A stretch of 23,088 nt of DNA from DATFMP01 sp041477795 (GCA_041477795.1 JBGOUY010000027.1:1-23088); one strand, 5' to 3'; counted from the first letter of the stretch, positions 14,812-23,040 are shown. Program-made: numbers and translations. The notes: a model not told the origin generated them from the letters alone.

Positions 14812-16305
14812 CTAGCCGCCTCCGCCATTGTCCAGCCCGGCGCGCGCTTCGGCGATCATGCCGTCGCGCAGGCGGTTCAGGTACGGGCTGAGCCCGACGG
14901 GATAGATGTGCGGATTCTCGAAGCGCTTGTGTCCGGGGTCCAGCCGTTCCAACTGCGCTACGGCCCGCGCGCGGATGGCGTCGATGGAGGGCGGGTCGTA
15001 GACCCCCTCGCCTCCGCGGATGACGGGCACCAGCAGCGGCTCGCGCTGCACCGCCCAGCGCAGGGACTTGGTCTTGGTGTTGTCGTTGGGGTCGAAGATG
15101 CGCGGCACCTGCGCGGCATCCTCGGACAGGTCCACGATGGCGTCGGCGACGAACTTGCCGGCGGCATCCGTGCAGCGCTGCACCTGCAGCAGGCCGGGGA
15201 TGCTGGTCTTGGCCTTCTGCTCGGAGAGCTTGAGCTTGTACTCCCAGTCCTGCTGGCCGGGCCGGCGCACGGCGGTGAGCTTGTACACGCCGCCCAGGGC
15301 GGGGTCGCCGAATCCGGTCACCAGCCGCGTGCCCACGCCCCAGGAGCCGATACAGGCGCCCTGGTCCTTCAGGCTGCGGATGAGGTACTCGTCCAGGTCG
15401 CTGCTGGCCATCACGACGGCGTCGGCGAACCCCGCCGCGTCCAGCATGTGCCGGGCCTGGATGCTGAGGTAAGCCAGGTCGCCGCTGTCCAGCCGCACGC
15501 CCACCATCTCGTGCCCGCGCTCGCGCAGCTGCAGCCCCACCTCGATGGCGTTCCGGACGCCCTGGATGGTGTTGTAGGTATCCACCAGGAACACGCAATT
15601 GTTGGGCATGCTGCGGGCAAAGGCCTCGAAGGCCTCGCGCTCGCCGTCGAAGGACATGACCCAGCTGTGCGCGAAGGTGCCCACTACGGGGATGCCCAGC
15701 ACCTTGCCCGCCAGCACGTTGCTGGTGCCCACGCAGCCGCCGATATAGGCCGCGCGGCTGGCAGAAAAGCCGCCGTCCAGCCCCTGCGCGCGCCGCAGGC
15801 CGAAGTCCACCACCGGCTGGCCCTGCGTCGCATAGACGCAGCGCGCGGCCTTGGTGGCGATCAGGCTCTGGAAGTTGACGATGGTGAGCAGCACCGTCTC
15901 CACCACCTGCGCCTCCAGGATCGGCCCCCGCACGCGGATGAGCGGCTCGTTGGGGAAGACCACCGTGCCCTCCGGCACGGCGTGCACGTCGCAGGTGAAG
16001 CGGAAGCCGGCGAGATAGTCGAGGAACTTGGGCTCGAAGAGCGGCAGCTCCTGCCGGTCCCGCAGCGTGGCCAGGTATGCCAGGTCGCGCGGGGAGAAAT
16101 GGAAGCCGCGCAGGGCTTCGATCAGGTCCGCCAGGCCCGCCCACACCACGTACCCGCCCTGGAACGGGTTGGTGCGGAAGAACATGTGGAACTCGGCGTG
16201 GGTCTCCGTCTTTTCGTTCTTCCAGTAGCCCTGCGCCATGGACAGCTCATAGAGGTCCGTGGACAGGGCCAGCGACGGATCGTCCCGCAGGGCCAGGGCC
16301 AACAT
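14812..16305 (-). CDS. pncB: Nicotinate phosphoribosyltransferase
   Basis: PncB joins nicotinate and PRPP to give nicotinate mononucleotide, the entry step of the Preiss-Handler salvage route, with ATP hydrolysis through a phosphohistidine. The 497-residue protein begins with LALSTDLYELSMAQGYW (12-28), the standard N-terminal signature, and has GTFAHSWVMSFDGEREAF with the phosphorylated-type His213, LVDTYNTIQGVRNAI, and VRLDSGDLAYLS (PRPP side). The ATG at 16305 is favoured by the conserved start; a GTG at 16347 is possible. It heads an operon with nadE 10 bases downstream, and a tandem repeat lies at its promoter. Confidence 0.95.
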   Translation of the reverse strand: MLALALRDDPSLALSTDLYELSMAQGYWKNEKTETHAEFHMFFRTNPFQGGYVVWAGLADLIEALRGFHFSPRDLAYLATLRDRQELPLFEPKFLDYLAGFRFTCDVHAVPEGTVVFPNEPLIRVRGPILEAQVVETVLLTIVNFQSLIATKAARCVYATQGQPVVDFGLRRAQGLDGGFSASRAAYIGGCVGTSNVLAGKVLGIPVVGTFAHSWVMSFDGEREAFEAFARSMPNNCVFLVDTYNTIQGVRNAIEVGLQLRERGHEMVGVRLDSGDLAYLSIQARHMLDAAGFADAVVMASSDLDEYLIRSLKDQGACIGSWGVGTRLVTGFGDPALGGVYKLTAVRRPGQQDWEYKLKLSEQKAKTSIPGLLQVQRCTDAAGKFVADAIVDLSEDAAQVPRIFDPNDNTKTKSLRWAVQREPLLVPVIRGGEGVYDPPSIDAIRARAVAQLERLDPGHKRFENPHIYPVGLSPYLNRLRDGMIAEARAGLDNGGGG

Positions 16306-16403
16306 GGGGCTGCGCTCCGTCGAAGGGCCGCTCTCGGCCCGCGGCACCGGCGCGGCTCCCCACCGGCCGGCATGCAGCGGCGCGCGGCGCCGCTCCGTGC
16401 CTC

Positions 16404-16456
16404 GCCTTCAGGCGATCATGGCCTTCAGGCTATCACGCGCCCCGCGAGGGTGCCAA
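16404..16456 (-). promoter_or_regulatory. pncB promoter with tandem operator-like repeat
   Basis: GCCTTCAGGC occurs at 16404-16413 and again at 16421-16430, with a shared ATC extension after one variable base, giving a 14-base direct repeat at a 17-base period. Each unit is itself a near palindrome (GCCT-TC-AGGC). On the minus strand a -35 TTGGCA (16456-16451), a 16-base spacer and a weak -10 GATAGC (16434-16429) run into the repeat, about 100 bases before pncB. The rest of the 315-base divergent region shows no other clear site. Confidence 0.45.
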
Positions 16457-16460
16457 TCGC

Positions 16461-16480
16461 GCGGGCGCGGGCGCGGGCGC
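16461..16480. repeat. Short GCGGGC tandem repeat
   Basis: Three full copies and a part copy of GCGGGC lie between the divergent pncB and hydrolase genes, beside the proposed pncB -35 box. It is a low-complexity tract; no function is evident. Confidence 0.6.
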
Positions 16481-16620
16481 GTCGCGACTCGCGGCGCCCG
16501 GCCGCCCCGCTTGACCGCGCCCCCGTACCTGGGCCAGGAATAGGCGCGGGGCGACCTTGGCGTGCGCACCGCCGCGCGGCCACGCGCCGCCCGTCCCGAG
16601 GCTATCCGAGGAGAGCAGCG

Positions 16621-17439
16621 ATGACCCGTGTCAATGCCGGCGCCGTGAGCCTGGACTACGAGCTGCGCGGGCAGGGCCCGCCCCTGCTGATGATCAACGG
16701 CTTCCGGCGCAGCCGCGTGGTGTGGCTGGAGCCCTTGCTGCAGGCGCTGGAGCGCGACTTCCAGCTGATCCTGTTCGACAACCGCGGCACGGGCCATTCC
16801 GACAAGCCCCCCGGCGGCTACTCCATGGAGGCCTTCGCGGACGACTGCGCCGGGCTGCTGCAGGCGCTGCGCATCCCCCGCGCGCACGTGTTCGGCACGT
16901 CCATGGGCGGTATGATCGCCCAGCGCTTCGCCACGCGGCACCCGCAGCGCGTGCACGGCCTGGCGCTGGGCTGCACCCACGCCGGCAAGGGCAGCGTGCC
17001 GCCCGAAAAGCGCATCGGCCAGTTGCTGCGCCTCATCCCCAACGACACGCTGGACGCGCGCGCGGTGGCCCAGCGCCAGGAGGAGGCGTACGTGGTGGAC
17101 GCTTTCCGCGCCGCCAACCGCCCGCTGCTCGACCAGTTGTTCGAGGTCGTGAACGCCAACCCCACCCCGCTGCACGCGGTGAAGGGACACCTCGCCGCCA
17201 TCGACGCCTTCGACGGCTGGGGCGACGTGGGCAGCATTCGCGCGCCGACGCTGGTCATCAGCGGCGCGGAGGACCGGCTCATCCCGGTGGAGAACTCGCG
17301 CCGCATCGCCGCGCGCATCCCGGGCGCCCAGCTGAACCTGCTGCCCGCGTGCGCGCACTTCTTCTGGGTCGAAAAGCCGCACGAGACCGCGCAGGCCCTG
17401 CTCGCCTTCTTCAGCGCCCTGGGGGGCGGCGCCAAGTAG
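16621..17439 (+). CDS. Alpha/beta hydrolase
   Basis: A 272-residue alpha/beta-hydrolase-fold protein, probably cytosolic. The catalytic triad is visible: Ser94 in the nucleophile elbow GTSMGG (92-97), Asp218 in SGAEDRLIP, and His246 in ACAHFFW. The oxyanion-hole region is INGFRRSR (25-32) and the strand LFDNRGTGHSDKP (51-63) is typical of the esterase, lactonase and C-C hydrolase group. Substrate specificity cannot be read from sequence. GAGGAGAG lies 6 bases before the ATG. It is transcribed away from pncB and converges on the enolase-family gene, so no operon partner helps. Confidence 0.87.
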   Translation: MTRVNAGAVSLDYELRGQGPPLLMINGFRRSRVVWLEPLLQALERDFQLILFDNRGTGHSDKPPGGYSMEAFADDCAGLLQALRIPRAHVFGTSMGGMIAQRFATRHPQRVHGLALGCTHAGKGSVPPEKRIGQLLRLIPNDTLDARAVAQRQEEAYVVDAFRAANRPLLDQLFEVVNANPTPLHAVKGHLAAIDAFDGWGDVGSIRAPTLVISGAEDRLIPVENSRRIAARIPGAQLNLLPACAHFFWVEKPHETAQALLAFFSALGGGAK

Positions 17440-17588
17440 GCGGGCCGGCGCTGCGGGGGTGGCGGCCGCGGCCTGCTCGACGGCCCGTTGCGCGGGACTC
17501 CGCAGGCCCGGGGCCTGGGGCGACGGCTTGAATGCAGGCCCTTGGATGAGGGGCGCCGCGGCGGGGGCGCGGAGGGCGGGGAGGCCCG

Positions 17589-18677
17589 CTACGCCAGCCG
17601 GTAGGGTTCCAGCGCCTTCCAGTTCAGCTCCACACCCAGGCCCGGCCCGCCGGGCACGGTGAAGGTGCCCTTGGCGAAGGCGAGGGGCTCGGTGAAGAGC
17701 GGCACGTCCGGATCGAAATAGATGCGCTCGATCCAGCGCGCCTGGCCGGTGTGGGCGATCAGGTGCAGGGTCGCCACGAAGCCCGGCCCGAAGTAGGGCG
17801 AGTGCGGCGCCATCTCGTAGCCGTTGACGCGCGCCAGATGCGCCACCTTGAGCCATTCGGCGATGCCGCCGACCTTGGTCACGCTGGGCTGCACGAAGGT
17901 CACCGCGCCCTGCGCCATCGCCTGCTTGAATTGCCAGTCGGTGCACCAGTTCTCGCCCGCGGCGAGCGGCACGCCGCTGGTGGTCTGCACCTGCGCGAGC
18001 CCGGTGTAGTCCTCCGGCGGCCAGACCGGCTCCTCCAGCCAGTACAGGTTGTATTCGTTCATGGCGTCGGCCATCTCGATGGCGTGGAAGGGGCTCCACT
18101 CGCAGTTGATGTCCACCGTGAGCGGCACGTCGGGCCCGATCACCTGGCGGCCCATCCCCACGCTGGGCGCGGTCACCTGGTGCAGCTTGAGCAGGGTGTA
18201 GCCCTCACCCATGGCCTTCTCCGCGTCCTTCTGGATCTGCGGGTGCTCCTCCGGGTAGCGCACGAGCGAGGCATAGGCCGGCACCTGCGTGCTGGCCGCG
18301 CCGCCCAACAGCTCGTAGAGCGGCTTGCCGGCGCGCTTGCCGGCCAGGTCCCACAGAGCCATCTCCACGCCGCTGATGGCGAAGGTCGTCACGCCGTAGC
18401 GGCCCCACAGGTGCGACTTCTGGAACATCTTGTGGGTGAGCGGGGCGACCTGCCGCGCGTCCTCCCCCAGCAGCAGGGGCCGCAAGGTCTCGTTGACCAC
18501 CGCCGCGCTGGCGCGCGGCACGCCATAGGCAAAGCTCTCGCCGATGCCCACCAGCCCGTCGTCCGTCTTCACCTCCACGTAGACCTGGGCCAGCCGGCCC
18601 CACACCCACGGCACGTCGTGGGTCTTGCGCGTGGACGGCACGCCGAAGGCGTGGGCGACGACCTCGGTGATCTTCAT
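17589..18677 (-). CDS. Mandelate racemase/muconate-lactonizing enzyme family protein
   Basis: A 362-residue member of the enolase superfamily, which abstracts a proton next to a carboxylate, usually of a sugar acid or amino-acid derivative. The N-terminal capping domain (1-125) leads to a barrel with Lys164-x-His166 (LLKLHQV), metal ligands Asp189 (VDIN), Glu215 (WLEEP) and Glu242 (AGEN), and His292 in MAPHSPYFGPG. The His base on the last strand fits the mandelate racemase subgroup, but the usual KxK is KxH, so a dehydratase is about as likely as an epimerase. The substrate is unknown. GGAG precedes the ATG at 18677; it lies 38 bases after the VUT transporter gene and may share its transcript. 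Confidence 0.87.
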   Translation of the reverse strand: MKITEVVAHAFGVPSTRKTHDVPWVWGRLAQVYVEVKTDDGLVGIGESFAYGVPRASAAVVNETLRPLLLGEDARQVAPLTHKMFQKSHLWGRYGVTTFAISGVEMALWDLAGKRAGKPLYELLGGAASTQVPAYASLVRYPEEHPQIQKDAEKAMGEGYTLLKLHQVTAPSVGMGRQVIGPDVPLTVDINCEWSPFHAIEMADAMNEYNLYWLEEPVWPPEDYTGLAQVQTTSGVPLAAGENWCTDWQFKQAMAQGAVTFVQPSVTKVGGIAEWLKVAHLARVNGYEMAPHSPYFGPGFVATLHLIAHTGQARWIERIYFDPDVPLFTEPLAFAKGTFTVPGGPGLGVELNWKALEPYRLA

Positions 18678-18715
18678 GGCGGGCTCCGGTGCGAAATGGC
18701 CGAGCGCGCGCGGCT

Positions 18716-19279
18716 TCAGACGGGGAGGATGCCCAGCCGGCTGTCCCGCTCGCGCAGCCACCATATCAAAGGCAGGGCGCACAGCACCATCCAGGTCTTG
18801 CCCACCACCTGTCCGGCGAGGAACTGCAGGCTCCCGAAGGCCAGGTAGAGGAACACCATGCTGTCGATCACGAGCCCCGCCACGCTGCTCGCGAAAACGG
18901 CCGTGACCAGCCGGCGCCGCTGCAAGGGCGTATACACGGCAAAGTCGGCCAGCTCGGACAGCGTGAAGGCCACGCCGGAGGCGATGACCAGCGAGGGCGG
19001 CGCCAGCAGCGTGGAGAGTAGCGCGCCGGCCGCGATCGCGGCGAGCGTCCAGAGCTTGCCCAGCCGGCGCTGCGCCAGGTCGCGCAGCACGAAGGCACAG
19101 CCCACGGCCAGCACGCCGCTGGGCGCCATCAGGCCGGGGAGCACGGGCACCAGACACACCCCGCTGGGCGTGCAGACCGTGCCCACGGCGCCGATCATCC
19201 AGTTGGCGAGCGGAATGGTGGCGATGAAGCCGGCCTGGAACAGCCAGCCTTCGGTTCTCTTGCGCGCGTCCAGATTCAT
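18716..19279 (-). CDS. VUT-family transporter
   Basis: A 187-residue inner-membrane protein with about six hydrophobic segments. The VUT (YhhQ-like) pattern is clear in LAPPSLVIASGVAFTLSELADFAVYTPLQRRR and in FVLRDLAQRRLGK. Characterised family members import queuosine precursors such as preQ0 into cells; others were proposed as vitamin transporters. Assignment here is by family only, and no queuosine genes are in the window. The start at ATG 19279 gives a complete first helix. It lies 104 bases downstream of the HTTM gene on the same strand. Confidence 0.8.
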   Translation of the reverse strand: MNLDARKRTEGWLFQAGFIATIPLANWMIGAVGTVCTPSGVCLVPVLPGLMAPSGVLAVGCAFVLRDLAQRRLGKLWTLAAIAAGALLSTLLAPPSLVIASGVAFTLSELADFAVYTPLQRRRLVTAVFASSVAGLVIDSMVFLYLAFGSLQFLAGQVVGKTWMVLCALPLIWWLRERDSRLGILPV

Positions 19280-19383
19280 CGGGTCAGCTCGACCGGTTGC
19301 GGTTGCGGGAGGGAGAGGCGGGCAGGCGCGAGGCAGCCGGGCCGGGGCTGCCTCGGACAGTCGCCCAGAGCGGCTGCAGGGCG

Positions 19384-20379
19384 CTAGTCGCGTGCGTCGT
19401 TCGCCACCCAGGGTAGCACAAGCAGGGGGCGGATGAAGCGCACCAGGCTCTGCAGGTGCGCCGGCGGCACGAAGGCGAGGTTCAGCACGATCAGCAGCAG
19501 GTTGAAGGGCAGCAGGCCCCAGGCGATGCCGACGGTCAGGTGCACCCCCAGCGCCAGCACCAGCAGCGGATAGCGCAGCGGGCGCACCCAGATCAGCACG
19601 CCGTAGAACAGCTCGAACAGCACGAGCCCGTAGGTAATCAGGCTCGTCAGGTAGGGCGTAGCCTGCAGCGTCTCCAGGGGCACCAGCGCGCCCAGCGCCA
19701 CCAGGCGCGGGTGCCACAGCGCGCTGCCGGCCAGCCAGTCCGTCGTGAGCTTGCTCAGCGCGGAATGCAGGTAGAGCAGGCTCAGGTGCACCTGCAGCAC
19801 GCGCACGGGCAGCGCGCACCAGGGCAGCACGGCGTCGGGGGGGCGCGGCAGCTCGTCGGCCAGGTAGGCCAGGTAAGGCGGGTACAGCGGGGCGTCGCTT
19901 TCCACCCTGCCGAACACGCCCAGCACGCGCCCGCTGGGCACCAGGGACAGGTACGTCAGGGCCAGGACGAGCAGCCCGTCCAGGCCCAGCAGCATGGCCG
20001 GATTGTAATGCGCGTAGGAGAGCTGGAAGAACAGGCTCAGCGCCGCCGTCAGCGGCGTGACCACGCCGGCCAGCAGCGCCGCGGCCACCAGCATCGCCAG
20101 CACGTGCATGGCCCACAGCCACCACGTGCCCTGCACCCAAAGGAACACGGAGAACGGCCAGCCGATCGGATCCAGCGCGGCGCGCGTGGCCGGATCGCTC
20201 CAGATGGCCTGGCCGACCCGCGCCTCCAGGTCGAACGAGCCCACGAACAGCGCGTAGAGCAGGATCAGCGCCGTGCCGATGCGGATCAGGGCGAGCTGAC
20301 CATACGGGGCGGGCGTGGGGAACCAGAAGCTCAGCCAGGCGGAATATGCGCGCCGAGCCAACGATTGGGACGGCTTCAC
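19384..20379 (-). CDS. HTTM-domain membrane protein
   Basis: A 331-residue polytopic membrane protein matching the HTTM (horizontally transferred transmembrane) domain shared with vitamin K-dependent gamma-carboxylases. Diagnostic pieces are LALIRIGTALILLYALF near the start, FFQLSYAHYNPAMLLGLDGLLVLALTYL, and VLQVHLSLLYLHSALSKLTTDWLAGSALWHP, where HTTM proteins carry a Lys and a W-x-x-G-x-A-x-W run. No lumenal carboxylase domain follows, so gamma-carboxylation should not be assumed; activity of bacterial HTTM proteins is largely unknown. The start is a GTG whose bases overlap the stop of the upstream gene (GTGA), so translation is coupled and the two proteins very likely form a complex. Confidence 0.82.
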   Translation of the reverse strand: MKPSQSLARRAYSAWLSFWFPTPAPYGQLALIRIGTALILLYALFVGSFDLEARVGQAIWSDPATRAALDPIGWPFSVFLWVQGTWWLWAMHVLAMLVAAALLAGVVTPLTAALSLFFQLSYAHYNPAMLLGLDGLLVLALTYLSLVPSGRVLGVFGRVESDAPLYPPYLAYLADELPRPPDAVLPWCALPVRVLQVHLSLLYLHSALSKLTTDWLAGSALWHPRLVALGALVPLETLQATPYLTSLITYGLVLFELFYGVLIWVRPLRYPLLVLALGVHLTVGIAWGLLPFNLLLIVLNLAFVPPAHLQSLVRFIRPLLVLPWVANDARD

Positions 20380-21038
20380 TGCCGCTTGTCCTCCTTGGAC
20401 ACGGGTTCCCAGGTGCGCGTGAGGCCGTTATAGTTGCCCAGCCGCCGCAACTCCAGCGTGGTGTCGGGCCCCTTGCCCGGCCAGGGGAAGGTCAAGCTGT
20501 TGCGATCCCAGCTCCAGCGCGCGGCAAAGAGCTCCATGCGCACGGGCGGGCTGGGCAGCTGGTGCAGCACGTAGCGCGACACGTAGGCGTGCAGGGCGGG
20601 GTAGGGCCCGCTGGCGGCGTTGCCGGCCGTCGCCCAGCGGTCGTAGCGCAGGCGCGGGGCCACCCCCGTATCCGGGAAGACGCCGTCCACCACGCCGCCG
20701 TCCTGCGTGTAGATCTTGTAGACGATAAAGCCGTCGGTGCCGCCGGTGGTGTAGAAGCCCAGCGTATCGGGCACCTGGAACAGCGAGGCATAGGTCGGCG
20801 CCTGCTCGGCCCTGTAGCCGAGCAGCGCATTGCGCCCGCCCGGAAAGAGCGCCACCAGCACCAGGTGCGCCACGGCCAGCAGCGAGAGCGGCAGGCGCAG
20901 CAGCGGCCAGGCCTGGGCCAGGCTCTGCTCGATGCGCCCCAGCAGGTTCAGCAGCGGGTGGCGCGGCCCATAGGGCCCGGGCTCGGCGCGGCGGCGCCGG
21001 CCGCCGCCTTCGGAATAGCTGGAGACTCCCAACGTCAT
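20376..21038 (-). CDS. Membrane-anchored partner of the HTTM protein
   Basis: A 220-residue protein, not recognised as a named family. It has a basic N-terminal region, one hydrophobic segment at about 44-66 and then about 150 polar residues, probably on the outer face of the inner membrane. The outer domain is aromatic-rich (FYTTGGTDGFIVYKIYTQDGG, AARWSWDRNSLTFPW). Small proteins with this layout often sit directly before HTTM genes. The 4-base overlap with the HTTM start shows coupling. The ATG at 21038 has only a weak ribosome site, so the start is less certain. Confidence 0.72.
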   Translation of the reverse strand: MTLGVSSYSEGGGRRRRAEPGPYGPRHPLLNLLGRIEQSLAQAWPLLRLPLSLLAVAHLVLVALFPGGRNALLGYRAEQAPTYASLFQVPDTLGFYTTGGTDGFIVYKIYTQDGGVVDGVFPDTGVAPRLRYDRWATAGNAASGPYPALHAYVSRYVLHQLPSPPVRMELFAARWSWDRNSLTFPWPGKGPDTTLELRRLGNYNGLTRTWEPVSKEDKRQ

Positions 21039-21099
21039 GAGGCACGTCCGGATCGGGTGCGAGCGGGCCCGCGTCGGCGGCCCGCGGGGGCGGAACCGG

Positions 21100-21522
21100 C
21101 TAGCGGACGAACGGCCTGGGTTCCACGGACGTCGCGGAAACCTCGATGCAGATGCCCTCGGGCGTATGCCGTTCGCTGACCGGTTCCAGGTGCACGTTGT
21201 AGCGCGCCGGACCGGTCAGCCTGCGCAGGTTAAATTGCGCGACCCGCTGGGCGGACGTCAAGGCCTCTTGTGAGGTGCTGCCACAAGCGGCTCCCGTGGC
21301 CGTCGCGCCGATCTGGCTGGGATTGGAGATACGGAACTGGTCGTCCTGGATCGCGCGCAGCTCACCCTCGGGCCGGGGCGGCCCACAGCCGGCCAGCAAC
21401 AGCACCCCCAGCGCCAGCCAGGCGGCGCTGCGCAACGGCAGGCCGGCGACACGCAGGGCGCGAGAGAGCACGGCCAGTGCTGACGCCGGCAGAGCGGGTC
21501 GCTGGGCGGGGCGCGGCGGCAT
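21100..21522 (-). CDS. Small lipoprotein of unknown function
   Basis: A 140-residue exported protein with a lipobox, LLLAG-C46, after a hydrophobic stretch (33-45). The mature part of about 95 residues is unrecognised. The N-terminal region before the hydrophobic stretch is unusually long; an in-frame GTG at residue 18 would give a more normal signal peptide. Two further Cys (in AACGST and GICIE) could form a disulfide. It begins 6 bases after the stop of the small zinc-site protein gene and lies 61 bases before the HTTM partner gene. Confidence 0.65.
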   Translation of the reverse strand: MPPRPAQRPALPASALAVLSRALRVAGLPLRSAAWLALGVLLLAGCGPPRPEGELRAIQDDQFRISNPSQIGATATGAACGSTSQEALTSAQRVAQFNLRRLTGPARYNVHLEPVSERHTPEGICIEVSATSVEPRPFVR

Positions 21523-21528
21523 GGGCGT

Positions 21529-21741
21529 TCAGCGTTGCGATGGCGAAGGGTGGCGGCCCCGCGTGGTGATGTCCACGCACGTCTGCCAGTGCGGCCGGAA
21601 CCCGGTGACCAGCCCGTAGACTTCCCCCGCCGGCACGACCACTTCCAGCGGCTGGGGATCCACGGCGATCTCGCCTTCGGCCAGCGGCAGCAGGTAGACC
21701 ACCGCGCCGCATTCCTTCACGGGGCAGCGTTGGGGTTTCAT
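21529..21741 (-). CDS. Small protein with Cys/His zinc-site pattern
   Basis: A 70-residue product with C-x4-C (CPVKEC, 6-11) and H-x3-C (HWQTC) as likely zinc ligands. The layout Cys pair, then IAVDPQPL, a glycine-bearing segment, then H...C resembles small zinc-ribbon-like proteins common in phages and bacteria that end in an H-x-x-x-C. That similarity is recalled, not tested. The ATG at 21741 is preferred over that at 21747 because GGGAG is then 6 bases upstream. It is packed between two exported-protein genes, 17 and 6 bases away, though it has no signal itself. Confidence 0.65.
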   Translation of the reverse strand: MKPQRCPVKECGAVVYLLPLAEGEIAVDPQPLEVVVPAGEVYGLVTGFRPHWQTCVDITTRGRHPSPSQR

Positions 21742-21758
21742 GGCCATCTCCCGCGGCT

Positions 21759-22373
21759 CTATGGGCTCCACGCGAGCCTCGGATCGAGCAGGTAGGGGCG
21801 ATAGTGCAGGAGCTGCCGGCCCGTCGGGACGCGGTCTCCCAGGCGCAGGCTGGCCGGCCAGCGGAACGCCAGCTTCTCCGTCTGCAGCTCGTTGCAGGCG
21901 AGCAGGATCCTGCTGTTCTCCGAAGCATAGCCTGTGCCACCCGGGGTGATGTTGCGGAACTCGAAGGGCGGAAAGCGCGCCTCCTCCACCGTGAGCACCA
22001 GGGCGTTGAGATAGAGCGTGGAATTGTTGATCAGCGCCAGCGTCACGCGGCAGTAGCCCTGCTCGTCGCGGGTGGACCTGACGCGCAGAGTGAGGGGTGC
22101 GGAGGCGCGCGCGGCCTGCTCGCACACGGCGTCGATCTTGGCCTGGGGGATGTCCACCGAGCGCATCAGTTCGCGGCCCTCCTCGCTGCACAGCTCGATG
22201 GCCGAGGCCGGCGCGGGCCGGGCCAGCAGCAGCCCCAGCGCCAGCGCCCATCCCAGGCGCCAGGCGAGCCGGCCGCGGGCCTGGGCACGATCGCCGGCCC
22301 GCCCCAGCGCGGCGCACCCCGCCAGGCAAGGCCGCCCGCCCAGCTCCGCCGGCGGGCGGGCCGGCTCCGCCAT
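21759..22373 (-). CDS. Exported cysteine-containing protein of unknown function
   Basis: A 204-residue protein with a hydrophobic segment WRLGWALALGLLLARPAPASA ending in a standard signal-peptidase site (ASA-IE), after an atypically long N-terminal region of about 35 residues. The mature part holds four Cys (LCSEEG, AVCEQA, GYCRVT, LACNEL), suitable for two disulfides in the periplasm, and segments such as VTLALINNSTLYLNALVLTVE that suggest a beta-sandwich. No family was recognised. The ATG at 22373 is chosen; a GTG at 22448 would lengthen the odd N-terminal region still more. It is the first gene of the minus-strand run and divergent from the Rrf2 regulator. Confidence 0.65.
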   Translation of the reverse strand: MAEPARPPAELGGRPCLAGCAALGRAGDRAQARGRLAWRLGWALALGLLLARPAPASAIELCSEEGRELMRSVDIPQAKIDAVCEQAARASAPLTLRVRSTRDEQGYCRVTLALINNSTLYLNALVLTVEEARFPPFEFRNITPGGTGYASENSRILLACNELQTEKLAFRWPASLRLGDRVPTGRQLLHYRPYLLDPRLAWSP

Positions 22374-22435
22374 CGGATCGCCGCGGACGCCTGCTGGCGT
22401 GGCCGTTCCGCCCGCTCCCGCGCGCCATGGAAGGC

Positions 22436-22470
22436 TTGTACTCTGCACCGAATCCGACTAGGTTAGGGTA
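22436..22470 (+). promoter_or_regulatory. Possible promoter and Fe-S-regulator-like half-site upstream of the Rrf2 gene
   Basis: TTGTAC (22436-22441) and TAGGTT (22459-22464) with a 17-base spacer form a weak promoter about 85 bases before the GTG start. CCGACTAGGTTAG (22454-22466) matches one half of the IscR type 1 site (minus-strand reading YAGTCRR). The other half is poorly conserved. Autoregulation is the natural interpretation, but the match is partial. Confidence 0.35.
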
Positions 22471-22555
22471 GGGAGGAAGTCAGCCAGGGCAGCACCCGGC
22501 GTGCTGGCCGGCCAAGCGGTTCCTGCGCGTTCACTGCTCATCACCAAGGGCCCCT

Positions 22556-23014
22556 GTGCTCAAGGTCAATCGCAAAGTCGAGTACGGTCTGGTGGCACTG
22601 AAGCACATGCTCGGCAAGCCCAAGGGCGAGCTGACCTCGGTGCGGGAAATCTGCGACCACTTCGGGACCCCTTTCGATCCCGTGGCGCACGTCATGCGCA
22701 TCCTCAATACCGCCGGCCTGGTCAAGTCCGAGCAGGGCGCGCGCGGCGGGTATCGCCTGCAGGATAACATCCTGGACGTGACCTTCGGCGATTTCATCGA
22801 GATCATCGAGGGCCACTCGCTCGCGTTCACCGACTGCCTGCGCGCCGGGGATTGCCGCTGCACCATGATGGATCGCTGCAACATCCTCTCGCCCATGCAC
22901 CAGCTCCATGATCGCCTGCGCTCGTTCCTGCGCTCCATCACGCTGAACGAGCTGCTCGTGAACGGCACGCTGCCGCCCTTTGCGAGCGAGCAGGGCGATC
23001 GCATCCCCGCCTGA
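22556..23014 (+). CDS. Rrf2-family Fe-S-type transcriptional regulator
   Basis: A 152-residue winged-helix regulator of the Rrf2 family (IscR, NsrR, RsrR, CymR relatives). The N-terminal MLKVNRKVEYGLVAL, the recognition-helix segment and the wing GARGGYRLQD (61-70) are typical. The cluster loop holds Cys94, Cys100, Cys102 and Cys108 (C-x5-C-x-C-x5-C), so an iron-sulfur cofactor is likely; IscR uses three Cys plus a His. Which signal it reads (cluster status, NO or redox) is not evident. The start is GTG 22556, with AAGGG 5 bases upstream. It is divergent from the exported-protein run, and its target genes probably lie further downstream, outside the window. Confidence 0.9.
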   Translation: MLKVNRKVEYGLVALKHMLGKPKGELTSVREICDHFGTPFDPVAHVMRILNTAGLVKSEQGARGGYRLQDNILDVTFGDFIEIIEGHSLAFTDCLRAGDCRCTMMDRCNILSPMHQLHDRLRSFLRSITLNELLVNGTLPPFASEQGDRIPA

Positions 23015-23040
23015 ACCGAACACGGCGGCCGGCCCCCTTT

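Noticed and set aside
12687..14891. 734-codon open frame on the plus strand opposite nadE
   Set aside because: nadE on the other strand has full catalytic motifs; this frame has none and is a shadow.
16511..16544. TTGACC as the -35 box of the hydrolase promoter
   Set aside because: No acceptable -10 box lies at 15-19 bases; the nearest TA-rich hexamer is more than 20 bases away.
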